Shown: positions 1 through 9,966, numbered from the stretch's first letter. The stretch: DNA of 23,381 nucleotides from Coptodactyla brooksi (GCA_033557675.1 JAWQRM010000383.1:1-23381); one strand, 5' to 3'. Translations and numbers: made by a program. Notes: generated by a model from the letters alone, not told the origin.

Positions 1-137
1 CCCATAAAAGAAAGAAGAAAAACATAACAAAACAAAGAATAATATAGTAAAGTGTAAGTTGAAATGATGCAATTAATTTTAAATGGTGTAAATACACTCT
101 TCTAAGCCATATATGAGACCTAATTACACGAAAAAAT

Positions 138-365
138 TCATTGGTACGAATGTACCACGCCGCTTATACACTGGTTTAAATTTTCAAAATAAAAAAACAA
201 TACTTCTAATCACTTTCTAAATTTTTTTCGTTCGCAAAAATATTTCTTTTGACTTGTTTGAAGAGGAACATAGAGCTCAAGTTGATAACTTTTTTAATTA
301 AAATAATATTCAAGTTTTAAAACGTCATTGGTACATTTGTACCACGTCGCTCACATAAAGGTTAA
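138..365. repeat. Two direct copies of a GGTAC-nnn-TGTACC unit ending at TTAA
   Basis: Two units of about 41 bases lie at 138-179 and 325-365. Each starts TCATTGG, contains the interrupted palindrome GGTAC-nnn-TGTACC, continues with ACGYCGCT, and ends at a TTAA (176-179 and 362-365). Over the first 27 bases they agree at 23. Read on the minus strand, the second unit begins TTAACCTTTATG, which resembles the TTAA-flanked ends of piggyBac-type elements. That orientation would put the element to the left, running out of the window. The superfamily is inferred from recall of such ends; only the repeat is seen directly. Confidence 0.4.
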
Positions 366-884
366 GAACCAATATTTCGCTATGTTCGCTATATTATATA
401 AAGGCTAAAAAATACCTGTTATTAGCAAGTGAATTAAAAAACTCCGTTCAAAGCTTACCTAATAAGTGGTCACCTTACAAACTAACGAAACATCATAACA
501 GAGCATTATAAATTATAACCAAATGAACAAAAATAGAAGTAGAAATAGAATAGAGGGACGTATTGCTTTTGGTAGTTGAATTATTTTAGATAGCAGTATC
601 CTTACGGTTATTCCGGATTGAATCCACACTTATTTCGGCCATCTTGAAATCGTTTAAATACTCCTCGTGAGTTTCCGCCCTATCTCGTGTCCTTTAAGCT
701 GTAAGTGTATTTTTTGGTTTAAGCGTTGTTTTTATGCTTCTTTTAGGTTTTTTATCTTACTACCACGCACGTAAAGTTATTCGTTGTAACCGCACGTTGA
801 GGGGTTAACTATCGTTTGATACGTCTGTTCTGTTGGCGATCCTCATTTGGCTGTGGTATCTGATACGAAGAAGAGCTTAAGGAT
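366..884. other. No gene recognised
   Basis: AT-rich DNA with T-rich tracts and no reading frame of note. It may be the 5' flank of the possible exon that follows, but nothing in it supports a specific function. Confidence 0.4.
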
Positions 885-1191
885 AGTTCTGGCAACAATC
901 TCGAGCGTGATAAGGATGCGAGCCGTTTTTTCAGTCAGTACTTCGTCAGAGTAATTCCGTTACCGAAATCGAGGAACTTCGGGAGAAAGACTACGTCGGA
1001 CACATTCCAGAAGTACCAAAGGTAGTTATATCTTTCGTTATAATTATGTTTTGTTATTATTATTTAATTTCGTTAATTCCTATTATGCATTGTATGAATT
1101 CATATTTACCTGCTTGAAGCTTTAATTACTTGAAAATCCATTTTGTTCACATTGGTGCTTTTTGCCTATTCTTTCCTTTCTCACATTTTAG
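885..1191 (+). other. Possible exon (885-1021) and intron (1022-1191)
   Basis: A GC-richer stretch ends in CCAAAG followed by GTAGTT, a plausible 5' splice site. A run of T and C ending in CACATTTTAG at 1191 makes a good 3' splice site, giving a 170-base intron of usual insect size. Two frames across 900-1021 are open. One reads RDKDASRFFSQYFVRVIPLP and the other contains VTEIEELREKDYVGHIPEVP. The first stays open through the putative splice until shortly before the transposase relic that starts at 1239. I do not recognise either translation. It could be the N-terminal part of the piggyBac-like gene whose end lies at 2035-2560 on the same strand, or a chance composition effect. Confidence 0.2.
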
Positions 1192-1238
1192 TTTTAGATC
1201 GATGCCAACCATTACGTTACCATTACTCGTTGTTTTCT

Positions 1239-1970
1239 CTAGTGTATTAAATTTTTAAACTCTTCTCCATTGGCTTCTTGACAAGAAAAAGATAGTCTGT
1301 AGTAAAATGCCTGTGTAACTAACTCTAAAACTTGAGGTGAACGTGTTCTATATTTGAGATTCTCAATATTATTTAGTTGTCTTGTATACACTTTGCTCTT
1401 GAGATAATCCCACAGAAATAAATCTAAAATGCTAAGGTCTGGTGATCTGGCTGGCCACTCAATGGTATCTCTGCGTCCAATCCATTTATTCCTAAAGATT
1501 TCGTTTAGATAGTTTCTTACATCGAACGGGGCGTTGCCATATCTTGTTGAAGCCAAACATTTCCATTTGGTATGGTCGGATCTGTGGCATCTAGATATAA
1601 GTTTGCTGGAGCAGGAACAACTTTGTCTCTAAGTAAATTTAAATATTCTTCAGCTGTAAAATTTTCTTCAATAACAATTCGTCCGATTATATGGTTGAGG
1701 ATAACCCCTGCCCAAACATTTACTTTGTCAGGACATTGGGTATGCGTCTAACGCATCCAATAAGAATTCTGCTCTGACCAATATCTACAGTTCTGCCGAT
1801 TCACCTCCCCATTCAACGTGGAAGTTAAAATCATGAAAGCACTTTAAAACAGTTCTAGGACAGACGTTATTTTCCCGGGAATTTGACGTCAACTTTTGAT
1901 TCTTTCGTACATTTAATAAAATATTTGTTTTTGTATCATTGTCTACGAAAGTAAGCTTCCTTTTATTCAC
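1239..1970 (-). pseudogene. Internally deleted Tc1/mariner-type (IS630 superfamily) transposase
   Basis: Read on the minus strand, three pieces in different frames follow the order of an insect DDE transposase. First is an N-terminal helix-turn-helix part (1785-1970) with VDNDTKTNILLNVRKNQKLT and CPRTVLKCFHDFNFH. Next is the middle of the catalytic domain (about 1555-1795), with NRQNCRYWSEQNSYWMR, a stop, then CPDKVNVWAGVILNHIIGR, and WLQQDMATPRS at the second catalytic aspartate. Last is the C-terminal part (1239-1556), with VRNYLNEIFRNKWIG and EWPARSPDLSILDLFLW at the third catalytic aspartate. FNFH is joined straight to the region before NRQN, so the segment holding the first catalytic aspartate is missing. 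With that deletion, at least one stop and a frame change, it cannot make active transposase. No terminal inverted repeats were found. Confidence 0.85.
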
Positions 1971-2034
1971 AAGCTCGAATAATTTAGCATAATTTAGCTC
2001 GAATGTTGATGAGTGACTACAAATTGTCTTTGTT

Positions 2035-2560
2035 AGTATTTACCATGCACTACGATATGAAAGTCTGTGGTAAAAAGCAAAAGCCTTGAAAGATTTTGGA
2101 CTATAATAAACTAAAAGGTGGTGTTGGTAATATAGACAAATGCTCAGAGAATATTCGCGTAAGCGAAGAACCCAACGTTGGCCTCAAGCGTTTTTTTATA
2201 ATATACTAGATGTTGCAGCCTTAGCTGCCTACATAATTCATCACGAAATCAACAAACATTTGTAAAAGACAACAAGCTGACGCAAAAGGTTTTTACAAGA
2301 ACCGAGTAGGTAGTTAGTTATAAATTACGTAAAGACACGAGCAAAAAATCCCCAAACCATCAGAAATTTCAGTTGGGCACTAAACTAGTGACACGTGCTG
2401 CAGAAGACGAAAGCTGGAGATCTATGAGATCAGGTCGAGATGTTACTGGTGGAAAAAGACATACGAGAAACTGCTACCTATTAAAGACTGCTGTGTTATT
2501 TGTCGTAAACTAGTATGTCTACTACATTCAGTGGATCAGGCTAGTTGTGCAACAAGTAAA
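2035..2560 (+). pseudogene. piggyBac-like transposase, C-terminal third (relic)
   Basis: The plus-strand translation carries hallmarks of the end of a piggyBac-family (DDE_Tnp_1_7) transposase. TMHYDMKV is followed by DYNKLKGGVGNIDK, matching the family's DYN-KGGVD motif with the aspartate changed to glycine. After a frame change come MLREYSRKRRTQRWPQAFFY and NILDVAALAAYIIHHEINK, then KRFLQEPSR and NPQTIRNFS. A cysteine-rich tail follows near 2470-2556, with CC-x-x-C and KLVCLLHS, as in the RING/PHD-like tail of piggyBac proteins. Several stops and two or more frame changes make it dead. The N-terminal two thirds are not found next to it; the opposite-strand relic at 1239-1970 occupies that place. 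Confidence 0.85.
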
Positions 2561-2599
2561 TACAAATTATTTCATTTTACGTTTTTGTTATACTTTTGT

Positions 2600-3203
2600 G
2601 AGGGGTTGGACAAAGTAATATGAATACCTGTGAAATGAGACAAAATCTTTATTAGTAGGCTGCAGATACGTTTGCTGCATGCAGTTCATGGCGGATACTT
2701 TTTATCGATACACCTTCCTGTAGATGTGTGTTCATCTCAGATGATATCTGGGATGCTGTTGTCTTGTGCTTTCTAGCTACAATCCGCTTCAAAACCCTTC
2801 TGTCTCTATCAGACAGCTTCGACTTTCGGCTACTGTTATGCTTGGTAGATGATGTCTTTCCCTGTTTGCTATAGGCCATTATCACCGTTGGTATTCTTCC
2901 GATAACAACAAGGGTGGCCGCTTTCGTTATTGCAGCTGCGCCAAGACCGGCTCCAACAATCATGTGTCTGTCGAAATCTGTGAGGTTATCCATAACGAAG
3001 TTTTGACGCCCGAATATATTTCGCATCCGAACACTATCACTGCTACGACGAGACTGATTCTCGCCCGCTAGGTGGCACTCTTCTACACTAGAGGGCGGGA
3101 GTATGCGACAGGATCCCTAGAGTGCCCTTTTTTATAGAGTTCCCTAGATTGCCCTTCAGTACCCTTTTTTAACAGATGTTCATATCCTTTTGTCCAACCC
3201 CTG
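2600..3203 (-). mobile_element. Shortened Tc1-type transposon with both terminal inverted repeats
   Basis: The left end reads AGGGGTTGGACAAAGTAATA from 2601. The right end, read inward on the minus strand from 3203, begins CAGGGGTTGGACAAAAGGAT. They match over about 14 bases and then largely over 10 more (ATATGAA). The right flank is TATA, consistent with TA insertion; the left flank has decayed. The 604-base element keeps the 5' leader and the N-terminal half of a transposase but has lost the catalytic region, whose place is taken by the left end just past the stop. The leader contains a tandem duplication of TCCCTAGAKTGCCCTT (3114-3129 and 3141-3156). It is a non-autonomous internal-deletion derivative beside the piggyBac relic. 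Confidence 0.85.
2652..3026 (-). pseudogene. Tc1-type transposase, DNA-binding N-terminal domain only
   Basis: The frame is open for 124 codons. The family start is probably the second methionine, at MDNLTDFDRHMIVGAGLGAA (about 2993), giving 113 residues. It holds the first helix-turn-helix (FDRHMIVGA to about residue 50), then the linker KTSSTKHNSSRKSKLSDRDR with its GRPR-like basic stretch. The second helix-turn-helix follows (RRVLKRIVARKHKTTASQIS and SIKSIRHELHAANVS). It stops where the catalytic domain would begin. All three catalytic acids are therefore absent, though the DNA-binding part has no stop. Against the usual family pattern, the first recognition helix looks altered (VVIGRIPTVIMAYS). 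A protein from it could bind element ends but could not move them. Transcription is unknown. Confidence 0.85.
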
Positions 3204-4049
3204 TATATAACCGAAAACAATAAAGTATTTTCATAATGTGTACTCATATTTTTCTTTCACAAAATTGTAAGTAAAAACTAGGAGTATTTCATTATATTTC
3301 ATTTCACCTTTTGCTCTTATTTTTAGTAAAGATATATATCAAAGCTAATGAACTATTATTCATAAAAATATAATCTCTATGGTTTATTCATGAGATTTAT
3401 GTCGAAACAAAATGAATAATCGGGACACTATATGAAATTTGTAGGCGCTGACAATTGCGCATCACATTATAATTTTGTATTGAAACATGCTATACCTACT
3501 CGTGTGTGCGGTTGTGCACACAACGGTTACGATGGCCAAAATAAGTGTGGATTCCGGAATAGCTGTAAGGACGTTGCTACTGCTAACTGTAATCAAGCGA
3601 AGTCTGCCCCCATCTAGACCCAACCCAGAAAAATCAGAAGAAACCATCCCTCAAGAATCTCGCACCGGTGCTCTGTCTACTCTTCACTTCAAGAGATTCG
3701 GACTAAAGAGGAAGTACAAAGGTTCCCCCTCTATTCGTAGTCTTACACAACCGGAAATAAACGATTGTCAAACTTAAGCAGGAACCGAAGGAAAAATCCG
3801 AAATCGAAATGTAAATTAAATGTAAGAGAATATCAGTCAGGTACAGAAACAGGAATCTAAATGAATCCTATGAAGATACAACAGGTAAACATCAATTAAA
3901 AAGGTAATTTTCAGAGGCAACTGCGGTCTTATAGAAACCTCGCCCTCTGTTGGCCACTAGCAGAACAAAAGTACAAAGGAAACTATATTACCCGCAGCAT
4001 TTGAAGATGAGAATTAAAGAAGTTTTGAAAGTTTGAAGAAGTCGAACTG
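3204..4049. other. No gene recognised; AATAAA near left end
   Basis: An AATAAA at 3219-3224, just beyond the Tc1 mini-element, could be the polyadenylation signal of the piggyBac relic split by that insertion. Overlapping short frames on both strands at 3432-3777 have no recognisable domain and do not support a gene. The remainder is AT-rich and featureless to my reading. Confidence 0.35.
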
Positions 4050-4390
4050 TTAGATCACTAGTTGCCAAACTTGCTGTATCATCAGCAAAGGTCATTACAG
4101 CGATATCTTCTAATTTGGAGTATAGAATGTACATAGACTAGAATAATGTACATATAATGCACATTGTAAGTACAAGATCGGCTCCAAGACATTGCTTTGC
4201 GGGACAATCTGCTTTTATCTTTCATGCCAGAGGACTAGACGACTAAACCGTCGTCTAGTCCGAGTTCCTTTTGTTCATGCTACGTATTTTCTGCGTTAGT
4301 CCGTCATCCTAGAACTTATTAAATGTCTCGAACAGCTTCTGTACTTCATAAACTTTTGGAACAGAAACCGAATCCGTCTTGCCTGGTAGG
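4050..4390 (-). pseudogene. Non-LTR retrotransposon reverse transcriptase fragment
   Basis: The minus strand reads IVPQSNVLEPILYL, the degraded VPQGS-LGP-L motif of reverse transcriptase, with VPQ at 4205-4197. It later reads DIAVMTFADDTASLATSD, which contains the catalytic A-D-D at 4086-4078. Further upstream on the same strand, around 4370, GFGFCSKS resembles the Q-FGFR motif of non-LTR enzymes, in another frame. The order and spacing fit a LINE of the Jockey/CR1 group with deletions. The stretch between the FGFR-like and VPQ motifs is short and contains the perfect hairpin at 4232-4261. No ends or target duplications were found. The clade cannot be decided from so little. Confidence 0.65.
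4232..4261. repeat. Perfect 12-bp inverted repeat, 6-base loop
   Basis: GGACTAGACGAC at 4232-4243 and GTCGTCTAGTCC at 4250-4261 are exact reverse complements separated by TAAACC. It lies within the reverse transcriptase fragment, upstream of its VPQ motif, so it was probably created or inserted after the element decayed. Confidence 0.8.
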
Positions 4391-4864
4391 ATTAATGTTA
4401 GAAACAGTTCATTAATGGAGTACTTCTTAATAGACTGAATCGTTTGTTGCGTCCCTTGCATAAATTGCAAAGGCGGCAGTCCTTGAGTGTCGTCCTTGAG
4501 AGTTGTTGACGTGTATTTTTATCAGTACGTGAGTAAAGTTTGTCATTGCTGACAAGTGGATAATCGTTCATAGGTTGTCGGTTCGAGTCTTTGACTCGAT
4601 ATCGGTTTAAGTTTGTAGTTGGTAGTTGGCGCACTTAGCTATTTGTTCTGTTTGTATAGTTGGCAGCTTTTACACTGCGGTTAGTCTTGATTTTCTCACA
4701 AGTTCTACTCTAATTGTGCATCCTAGTACTTGTTTTGACATTTATTTTTTGCTACCTCTACCTTGGCGGAAGCCAGCATAAATAACGGAAGTGGTTTCTT
4801 ACCAGTTCGCGGAACCCTTTTTTCTATCTGAACTGTTTTTCTCTCGCTTGAGAGTGTTCATAGA
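4391..4864. other. No gene recognised
   Basis: A 78-codon minus-strand frame (4398-4634) shows no domain. The plus strand has GGTTCGAGTC at 4580-4589, which matches a tRNA B box, but no convincing cloverleaf or correctly spaced A box accompanies it. Confidence 0.35.
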
Positions 4865-5340
4865 TTATTTTAGCAGAATCGGTCGTTGGTGGTAAATCGC
4901 TGGATATGGCTCTATTTCAGGTTTATTCATCCTCATAGGCATTCTAAAGTTTTCTTCTTCGTTAATATTGATGTTATATTGATCATTATTTAGGACTGTT
5001 ATTTGATTATTATTAATATTACTTGTAATTATCGGCGGGAGTTTTTACAGCTTTAGCTCTTCCTTGTCTTAATTGTTGTTCCGTGTTCAATGTTCAGGAG
5101 GAGTTAACTTTTCGCATTTTGCTTTTATTGTCTTTGTTTTCACCTCACTGTTATTTGATTTACTTCTTTAAGTAGTTCTTCTCCAACTTAGAATATCAAT
5201 GTGCCTTTGCATATTTTCCATGTTTAATTGCATTTAATTTCCAGTGTTACCTCTAATTTTCTAACCAATTTCTTGGTTTTTCCGAAACGGGCTCATTGTT
5301 GTATTATCTTTGCCTTTGTTATTGCTTCTCATGTTTCTTA
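4865..5340 (-). other. Possible degraded LINE ORF1-like low-complexity frame
   Basis: On the minus strand, 4865-5023 translates as an Asn/Ile/Glu-rich segment (NNNQITVLNNDQYNININEE) and ends in a run containing NKPEIEPYPAIYH. Upstream, in other frames, are Lys/Asn-rich pieces such as MRSNNKGKDNTTMSPFRKN near 5330. Position and strand would suit the ORF1 of the element whose reverse transcriptase scrap lies at 4050-4390. No zinc knuckle or RRM is visible, and low-complexity AT-rich DNA can produce this by chance. Confidence 0.15.
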
Positions 5341-6289
5341 TGTTTTTCACGTTTCTTATGTAACCCCATTGCTCCTATATTAGATCCTATATTTTTTTCC
5401 TACTTATATGTTGTTTTTTCACATTAGTTTCCCGTAATAACGTGTTGCTCACGAACAACTAAAGTATTATTCCTAGAGCACATAACAATATTGTCACTAA
5501 GTGTCGTATTGTTGACAACATTTGCTGTTTATTGCTTTTACAGTTTATAGCACTTGATGAATGGTATACTCCGAGTTGCCAATGACACATTGAGATTAGT
5601 GACTCCTGTAGTTCAACATAAAGAATCAACTATTAGACCATAGTAGAACCATAAAAAATACTACTGTCAGGTTCTATTCAGGTGGCAGTCGATCTGTTCC
5701 AGGATAAAGACTCTAACTGACCTTTTTCACAGACTTGAATACACATTTCAAAAGTAGACGTACATAAGGGGAATTTTAATTATACCCGGTGGCACATGTA
5801 GTCAGTTGCAACGAGGGTGCCCGCACCAATAGAATAGCTAAGAGCAAATCGTCAATCCTTATTTTTATTTTCTTATTTTTTTTTATTTCAGGTTAACTTT
5901 TAACCATTGAATACTCCGCTACTTCATACGGCTTTACCTATTGCTAGGTGCACAACTAAGTTTCCGGATTTCGCACATGGTTAGCGCTAACGACACATGT
6001 AAAAATATTTTTTGTAACAACGAAGATGTCGAGTTTTGAGCCAAATAAACAGCAATTATTTATTAACAAATTACCCAAATTTTTGCAGATAGGTGATTAG
6101 AATTCTGATTTTCTAAAATTGTTACGCTCCATGGGCCCTAGGTTTCAGGTATAGTGCTCGAGAAGGTTATTGAAGAATCATCAATGTGATTCTGGTAGTC
6201 AAAACACAAACGAACCAAAATTATGGATATATCTCACCGAAGGAAGCATTATTTCATGAAAAATGAAATAATAAGAATAACAGTACCCC
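5341..6289. other. No gene recognised
   Basis: T-rich on the plus strand, with a short direct repeat of GTTTCTTATGT near 5333-5361. Nothing else supports a feature. Confidence 0.4.
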
Positions 6290-6790
6290 ATGACGACTTA
6301 TCAGCTACATCGGATTGCAATAGAACAACCAGAGAGCAATCTTGCGGTGACAACAGTTTTGCCCCAAATTTCGATGAATGTCTCTTCCATCTTTGTGATG
6401 TTTGCGGATTATGAAAGTGCTTTTGATAGATGTTCTGCAATGATATATGGTCGGCGAAGGTTATCTCACTTCATAACACATTTGTTCTCGAGTTAGGTTA
6501 CTACAACCCGGCATACTAGACGGGTTGCTCTAACCGTATGCGCACACTATATTCACACCAAACAAACATTTTGGAAAGGAGTTTGCCCCATCCAGTGGGG
6601 TTTCTTATTTGAGAATTGTAGCGGTTTATATTCGGGTGATATCATCATGCAAGCATATTTATTTGCCTGTTATAAATTCCAATCTTCTTTGATAGTTTGG
6701 AGCCAGTTCAAGATGGATTTTGAATGGATGAAAGTTTTGAACTTAAAGTACGCTGAGCGGAAGGTTAGGAAGTACCGACACCTAACAGCA
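6290..6790 (+). pseudogene. RTE-like reverse transcriptase fragment (relic)
   Basis: The plus strand reads LHRIAIEQ, then VSSIFVMFADYESAFDR, matching the 'I(I)EQ ... F-DYEKAFD' block that holds the first catalytic aspartate in RTE-type reverse transcriptases. About 100 bases on, after a frame change, KGVCPIQWGFLF and GDIIMQAYL match the 'GVRQGC-LSP-LF ... IDWIMR' block. Near 6720-6765, FEWMKVLNLKYAERK resembles the 'LEDLDYADD' block, with the catalytic aspartates lost. Three motifs in order on one strand support the call despite poor conservation. No endonuclease, start or tail was found. Confidence 0.55.
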
Positions 6791-7862
6791 ATTCCGCCGA
6801 TGGAATCTTGAGGATTTATGGCAAAGTGTTCTTAAACTATCGCAATATTCGCTTAACCAGTGGCAGATTTCAGTCAGGTTTCCTGTTTTTGTCGTCAAGG
6901 TCGATTTGCAGTTTTGCATAAAGTTTTTTTTAAAGTTAAAGACCAATGTAGATAACCATCACAATCATGGTAGAGAATGGTAGAGAAAATAATAGTTATG
7001 CGATTGTCATGGTCCGGGAATCTGCCTACAGTAGACCAATTTCTGATGGAATTGATATGAATGTTAGGACTATTAGGCTTTAAAGTGAAAGCAGCTGAAG
7101 AATTTTTTTCTGTAGATCTGAAAGACAAGAAGGGAATTTTGTGAAACCATGATGGAAAAGTAAATAGAAATTAAAACTTATCAGATATTCAGATTAATTT
7201 ACAAAAACTTAATGTTGGAACTGGTCTATTAGGTGGTTCCATCAGCGACCCTTTTTTCAATCATAGAAACTTAAACGCCTAGAAATATTTACGTGAAAGA
7301 AATTATTTACCAATTTCGTAAATAAGTCAATAATTTGAACCAGTCTTGATTAAAAATTATTCATAAAATTGATGAAATTATTTCTTCAGAAATGCTACCC
7401 AAAAAGAGGTGAAATTTCAATGAGCTGTTGCGATATTTTTGCACCGTTCATTTAACTTTATTTTTTAATCTTTTATTACTAAATTTATTTTATTTTGGAA
7501 TTGATTCGTATTTTTGTTAGAGTCGGGTTTTTCCTTTGTTCGTCCAATTTAAAAGTTGAGAAAGTAGTGAGTAAATTAAAAAAAATGTACACATGTAGAC
7601 ATGTTAAGTTAGAGTGCAAAGACGACGCCCTGCGTTTCCATTCTTGCTAGTTTTACTAATGATCCTATATCGTCCAATTCCTATAATACTTCCACACATA
7701 GTAAAATGCCCTCTTATTTGAAGAGTTACAGAAATGTGCTTCCAGTATTAATATTCATGGATTGTTATTTTGGTAAAGTTGAGGATTTGGAACCTTTGGT
7801 TTTGTAACAAACTAAAAACGAAGTCACCACTACGCCAAAATTTGAAGAGAAGATGCTCAATG
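6791..7862. other. No gene recognised
   Basis: AT-rich DNA with only short, unconvincing frames. A 77-codon minus-strand frame at 6895-7128 has no domain. It may include decayed 3' parts of the preceding retroelement. Confidence 0.4.
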
Positions 7863-7863
7863 A

Positions 7864-7920
7864 GAAATGCATTTCCGACCCTGCATTGCTATGTGCAATG
7901 CAGGGTCGGAAATGTATTTC
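7864..7920. repeat. Near-perfect 26-bp inverted repeat, 5-base loop
   Basis: The left arm is 7864-7889 and the right arm 7895-7920. They are reverse complements at 25 of 26 positions, and the one difference (G against T) would still pair in RNA. The core is TTTCCGACCCTGCATTGC and the loop is TATGT. A diverged direct copy of the left arm and loop (GCATTT-nn-GA-nnn-TGCATTGCTAT) is seen at about 8168-8200. The overlapping frames on both strands are by-products of the palindrome. Confidence 0.85.
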
Positions 7921-8050
7921 TGACGCAGTAGATGGCGTTGATGCGGATTGTAGTGGGTTAGCATTGTTGATTTCTTTTTGGCTTTTTTCGTACACCAACT
8001 TCAATTCAGGCCTCACATCTTGTGCATTGCAGTCGGTGGACAAAACTTAG

Positions 8051-8475
8051 AACACTATCATTGACCTATATTACTTTTGTTCATTTAAATTTATTATTAA
8101 AACAAGTATTCACTTACGTGGCGTTTTTTTTTATTTTTGATTTTTCTGTGTACACCACCGCGTCAGAAAAGCATTTTTGATTGTGCATTGCTATATGTGT
8201 ACAGGTTGCGTCTTTCTGGACTCGGCATAGGGACCCTTACAACAACACATGGCGCCGAGCTACACGATGCAGACGAAACGGACTGCCCGCTGTACTCAAA
8301 CGTAATTGCTTCATTTCATTGCAGACTGTCGTACGAAACGCAAATCAATAAAAATACATAAAAAATTACAAGTAATCAAGTAGTTTTATGGAGGTCAGTC
8401 TTCAAAAGAATGCGCAGGTTTAGTCCTTAGGATTGTGTACTCTTGGTATTTCACATCACCATAGCATCTTTTTTT
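8051..8475. other. No gene recognised before the LINE
   Basis: Contains the diverged repeat of the 7864 hairpin arm near 8168-8200 and an AATAAAAATACATAAAAAA tract near 8347. Neither is enough to assign a gene. The 5' truncation point of the following LINE lies somewhere in 8440-8476. Confidence 0.3.
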
Positions 8476-9966
8476 TAACCCAGCACTGCTGAGGAAATTA
8501 TAAGATCAATAAAAAATCTAAAAATGTAAAAAGTACTGGGTGCGATCAGGTGTCCGTTCAAGTGATAAAGTTTGTAGCTGATATTCTTGCCAGTCCTCTG
8601 GCCCACATTTTAAACCTATCTATTCAGGTGGGACAATTTCCGTCCGTACTGAAGGTGGCGAAGGTCATACCTATTTTCAAAAGAGGTAATTCATCTGATA
8701 TTGCAAACTACAGGCCAATCTATTCCAAGTTTATTCTCAAAATTTTTTGAAAGTACTGTGAAAGCTCATCTAGAAAACTTCCCCGATAAACGTAATGTTC
8801 TCAGCGAGAGCCAGCAAGGATTTAGAAGGATTGAAACTGCCGCCGTTAATTACTTTCAATATGTATAGGAAAATTTGGATAAGATAAATTACGTAATAGG
8901 TTTGTTTCTTTATATTTGTAGAGCATTTGATTTTTTTCTCTCTAGATTTCTTTGTGGCAAGTTACGTTGTTACGGCATTAGAGGCTGTTTGATTGATTGG
9001 ATAAAATCATTTCTTAGTGGCCGTAGTTTGAGAGTAGTTTTGGCGGATTCACGATCGAGTCTTCAAGTTAGGTGTCCCACAGGGATCAATTTTGTTTTTA
9101 TTATTCATAAATGATCTACCAATGCACTGTGGTGACGTCCACACGGTTATGTATGCGGATGACACATCGATGGCGATAGCTCATAATGACCAGGAAAGAT
9201 TGACTTTGAAGGTAGCTTAAGCGGTGAAAAATTTTAAAGACTGGTGCAATGAAAATCGAATCATGTTAAATCTGAGTAAGACAGTTTGCATCAGCTTTCA
9301 TAGTTGACGATCTTTTCCTTTGGCAAGAAAACTGGACTTGGACCTCATGTCGGGTGCAACATTTTTTGGAGTTCGCGTAGATGAGACCCTGAATTTCGAG
9401 GGACAAGTGGATGATATATGTTGCAAGTTAAATAAATGCTACTTTGCCTTATTAAAGCTGAAAAATAATCTGCCTCCTAATACCCTACTTGACGCGTACT
9501 ACGTTTTGGGCCATTCTCATTTGTCATATAACATTCTCGTTTGGGGTAGGGCGACAACAGGAGACGAACATTTGTTTTGCAGAAGCGTATTATACGGTTA
9601 GTATTTGGCTTAGATGGTCGTGAATCTTGTAGAGGTTGCTTTAAAGAATACAACGTGCTCACTCTTCCTTGTATATTTATTCTCAAATCGGTATTATATG
9701 TACAGCAAAATATAAAAAAATGTCAAGTTCCTGATAACTGTTATAATACAAGAAAGTGTTCCAGTCTCCCCCTGCTTCGCAACTCTTCGGCTATCTATGA
9801 AAAGAGCCCCCGTTATAATTTTGCAAAATTGTATAACAGACTACCAAATTTATACCTTAAAAACATTAAAAATTCTGATTCGTTTAAGCATAGTGTAAAG
9901 AAATTGTTAATTGACCGTGTATACTACGACCAGCGAGAGTATCTTTCGGATAATTTGTATGATTAA
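8476..9966 (+). pseudogene. CR1/Jockey-type LINE ORF2, 5'-truncated reverse transcriptase and C-terminal region
   Basis: The copy starts inside the linker before the reverse transcriptase (TAEEIIRSIKNLK, then GCDQVSVQVIKFVADILASP). The motifs follow in order: KVAKVIPIFKRGNSSDIANY (8652-8711), SESQQGFRR (about 8802), and a decayed CRAFDFF at the first catalytic aspartate (about 8917). After these come LGVPQGSILFLLFINDLP (9068-9121) and VMYADDTSMAI with the catalytic pair (about 9145-9177). Next are WCNENRIMLNLSKTVC and FFGVRVDETLNFEGQVD, and then the C-terminal region QKRIIRLVFGLDGRESCRG, ending at 9966. Frame changes near 8518, 8716, 9070 and 9590, together with in-frame stops, inactivate it. 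The endonuclease and ORF1 are absent, as expected of incomplete reverse transcription. Confidence 0.9.

Noticed and set aside
1972..2004. Direct repeat AGCTCGAAT (1972-1980 and 1996-2004) at the edge of the first transposase relic
   Set aside because: It is not on both sides of the relic, so it is not a target duplication; more likely a small local duplication.
3432..3777. Overlapping open frames on both strands
   Set aside because: No recognisable domain, mutual overlap of three frames, and lengths ordinary for a window this size.
4548..4589. tRNA-like promoter: GGTTCGAGTC B box preceded by GCTGACAAGTGGATAA
   Set aside because: The spacing to the A-box-like string is too short, and no acceptor or T stem could be folded. 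At best it is a remnant of a tRNA-derived SINE.
7765..8050. Opposed open frames of 92 (minus) and 65 (plus) codons
   Set aside because: Both run through the 7864-7920 palindrome and look like its by-products; no domain seen.
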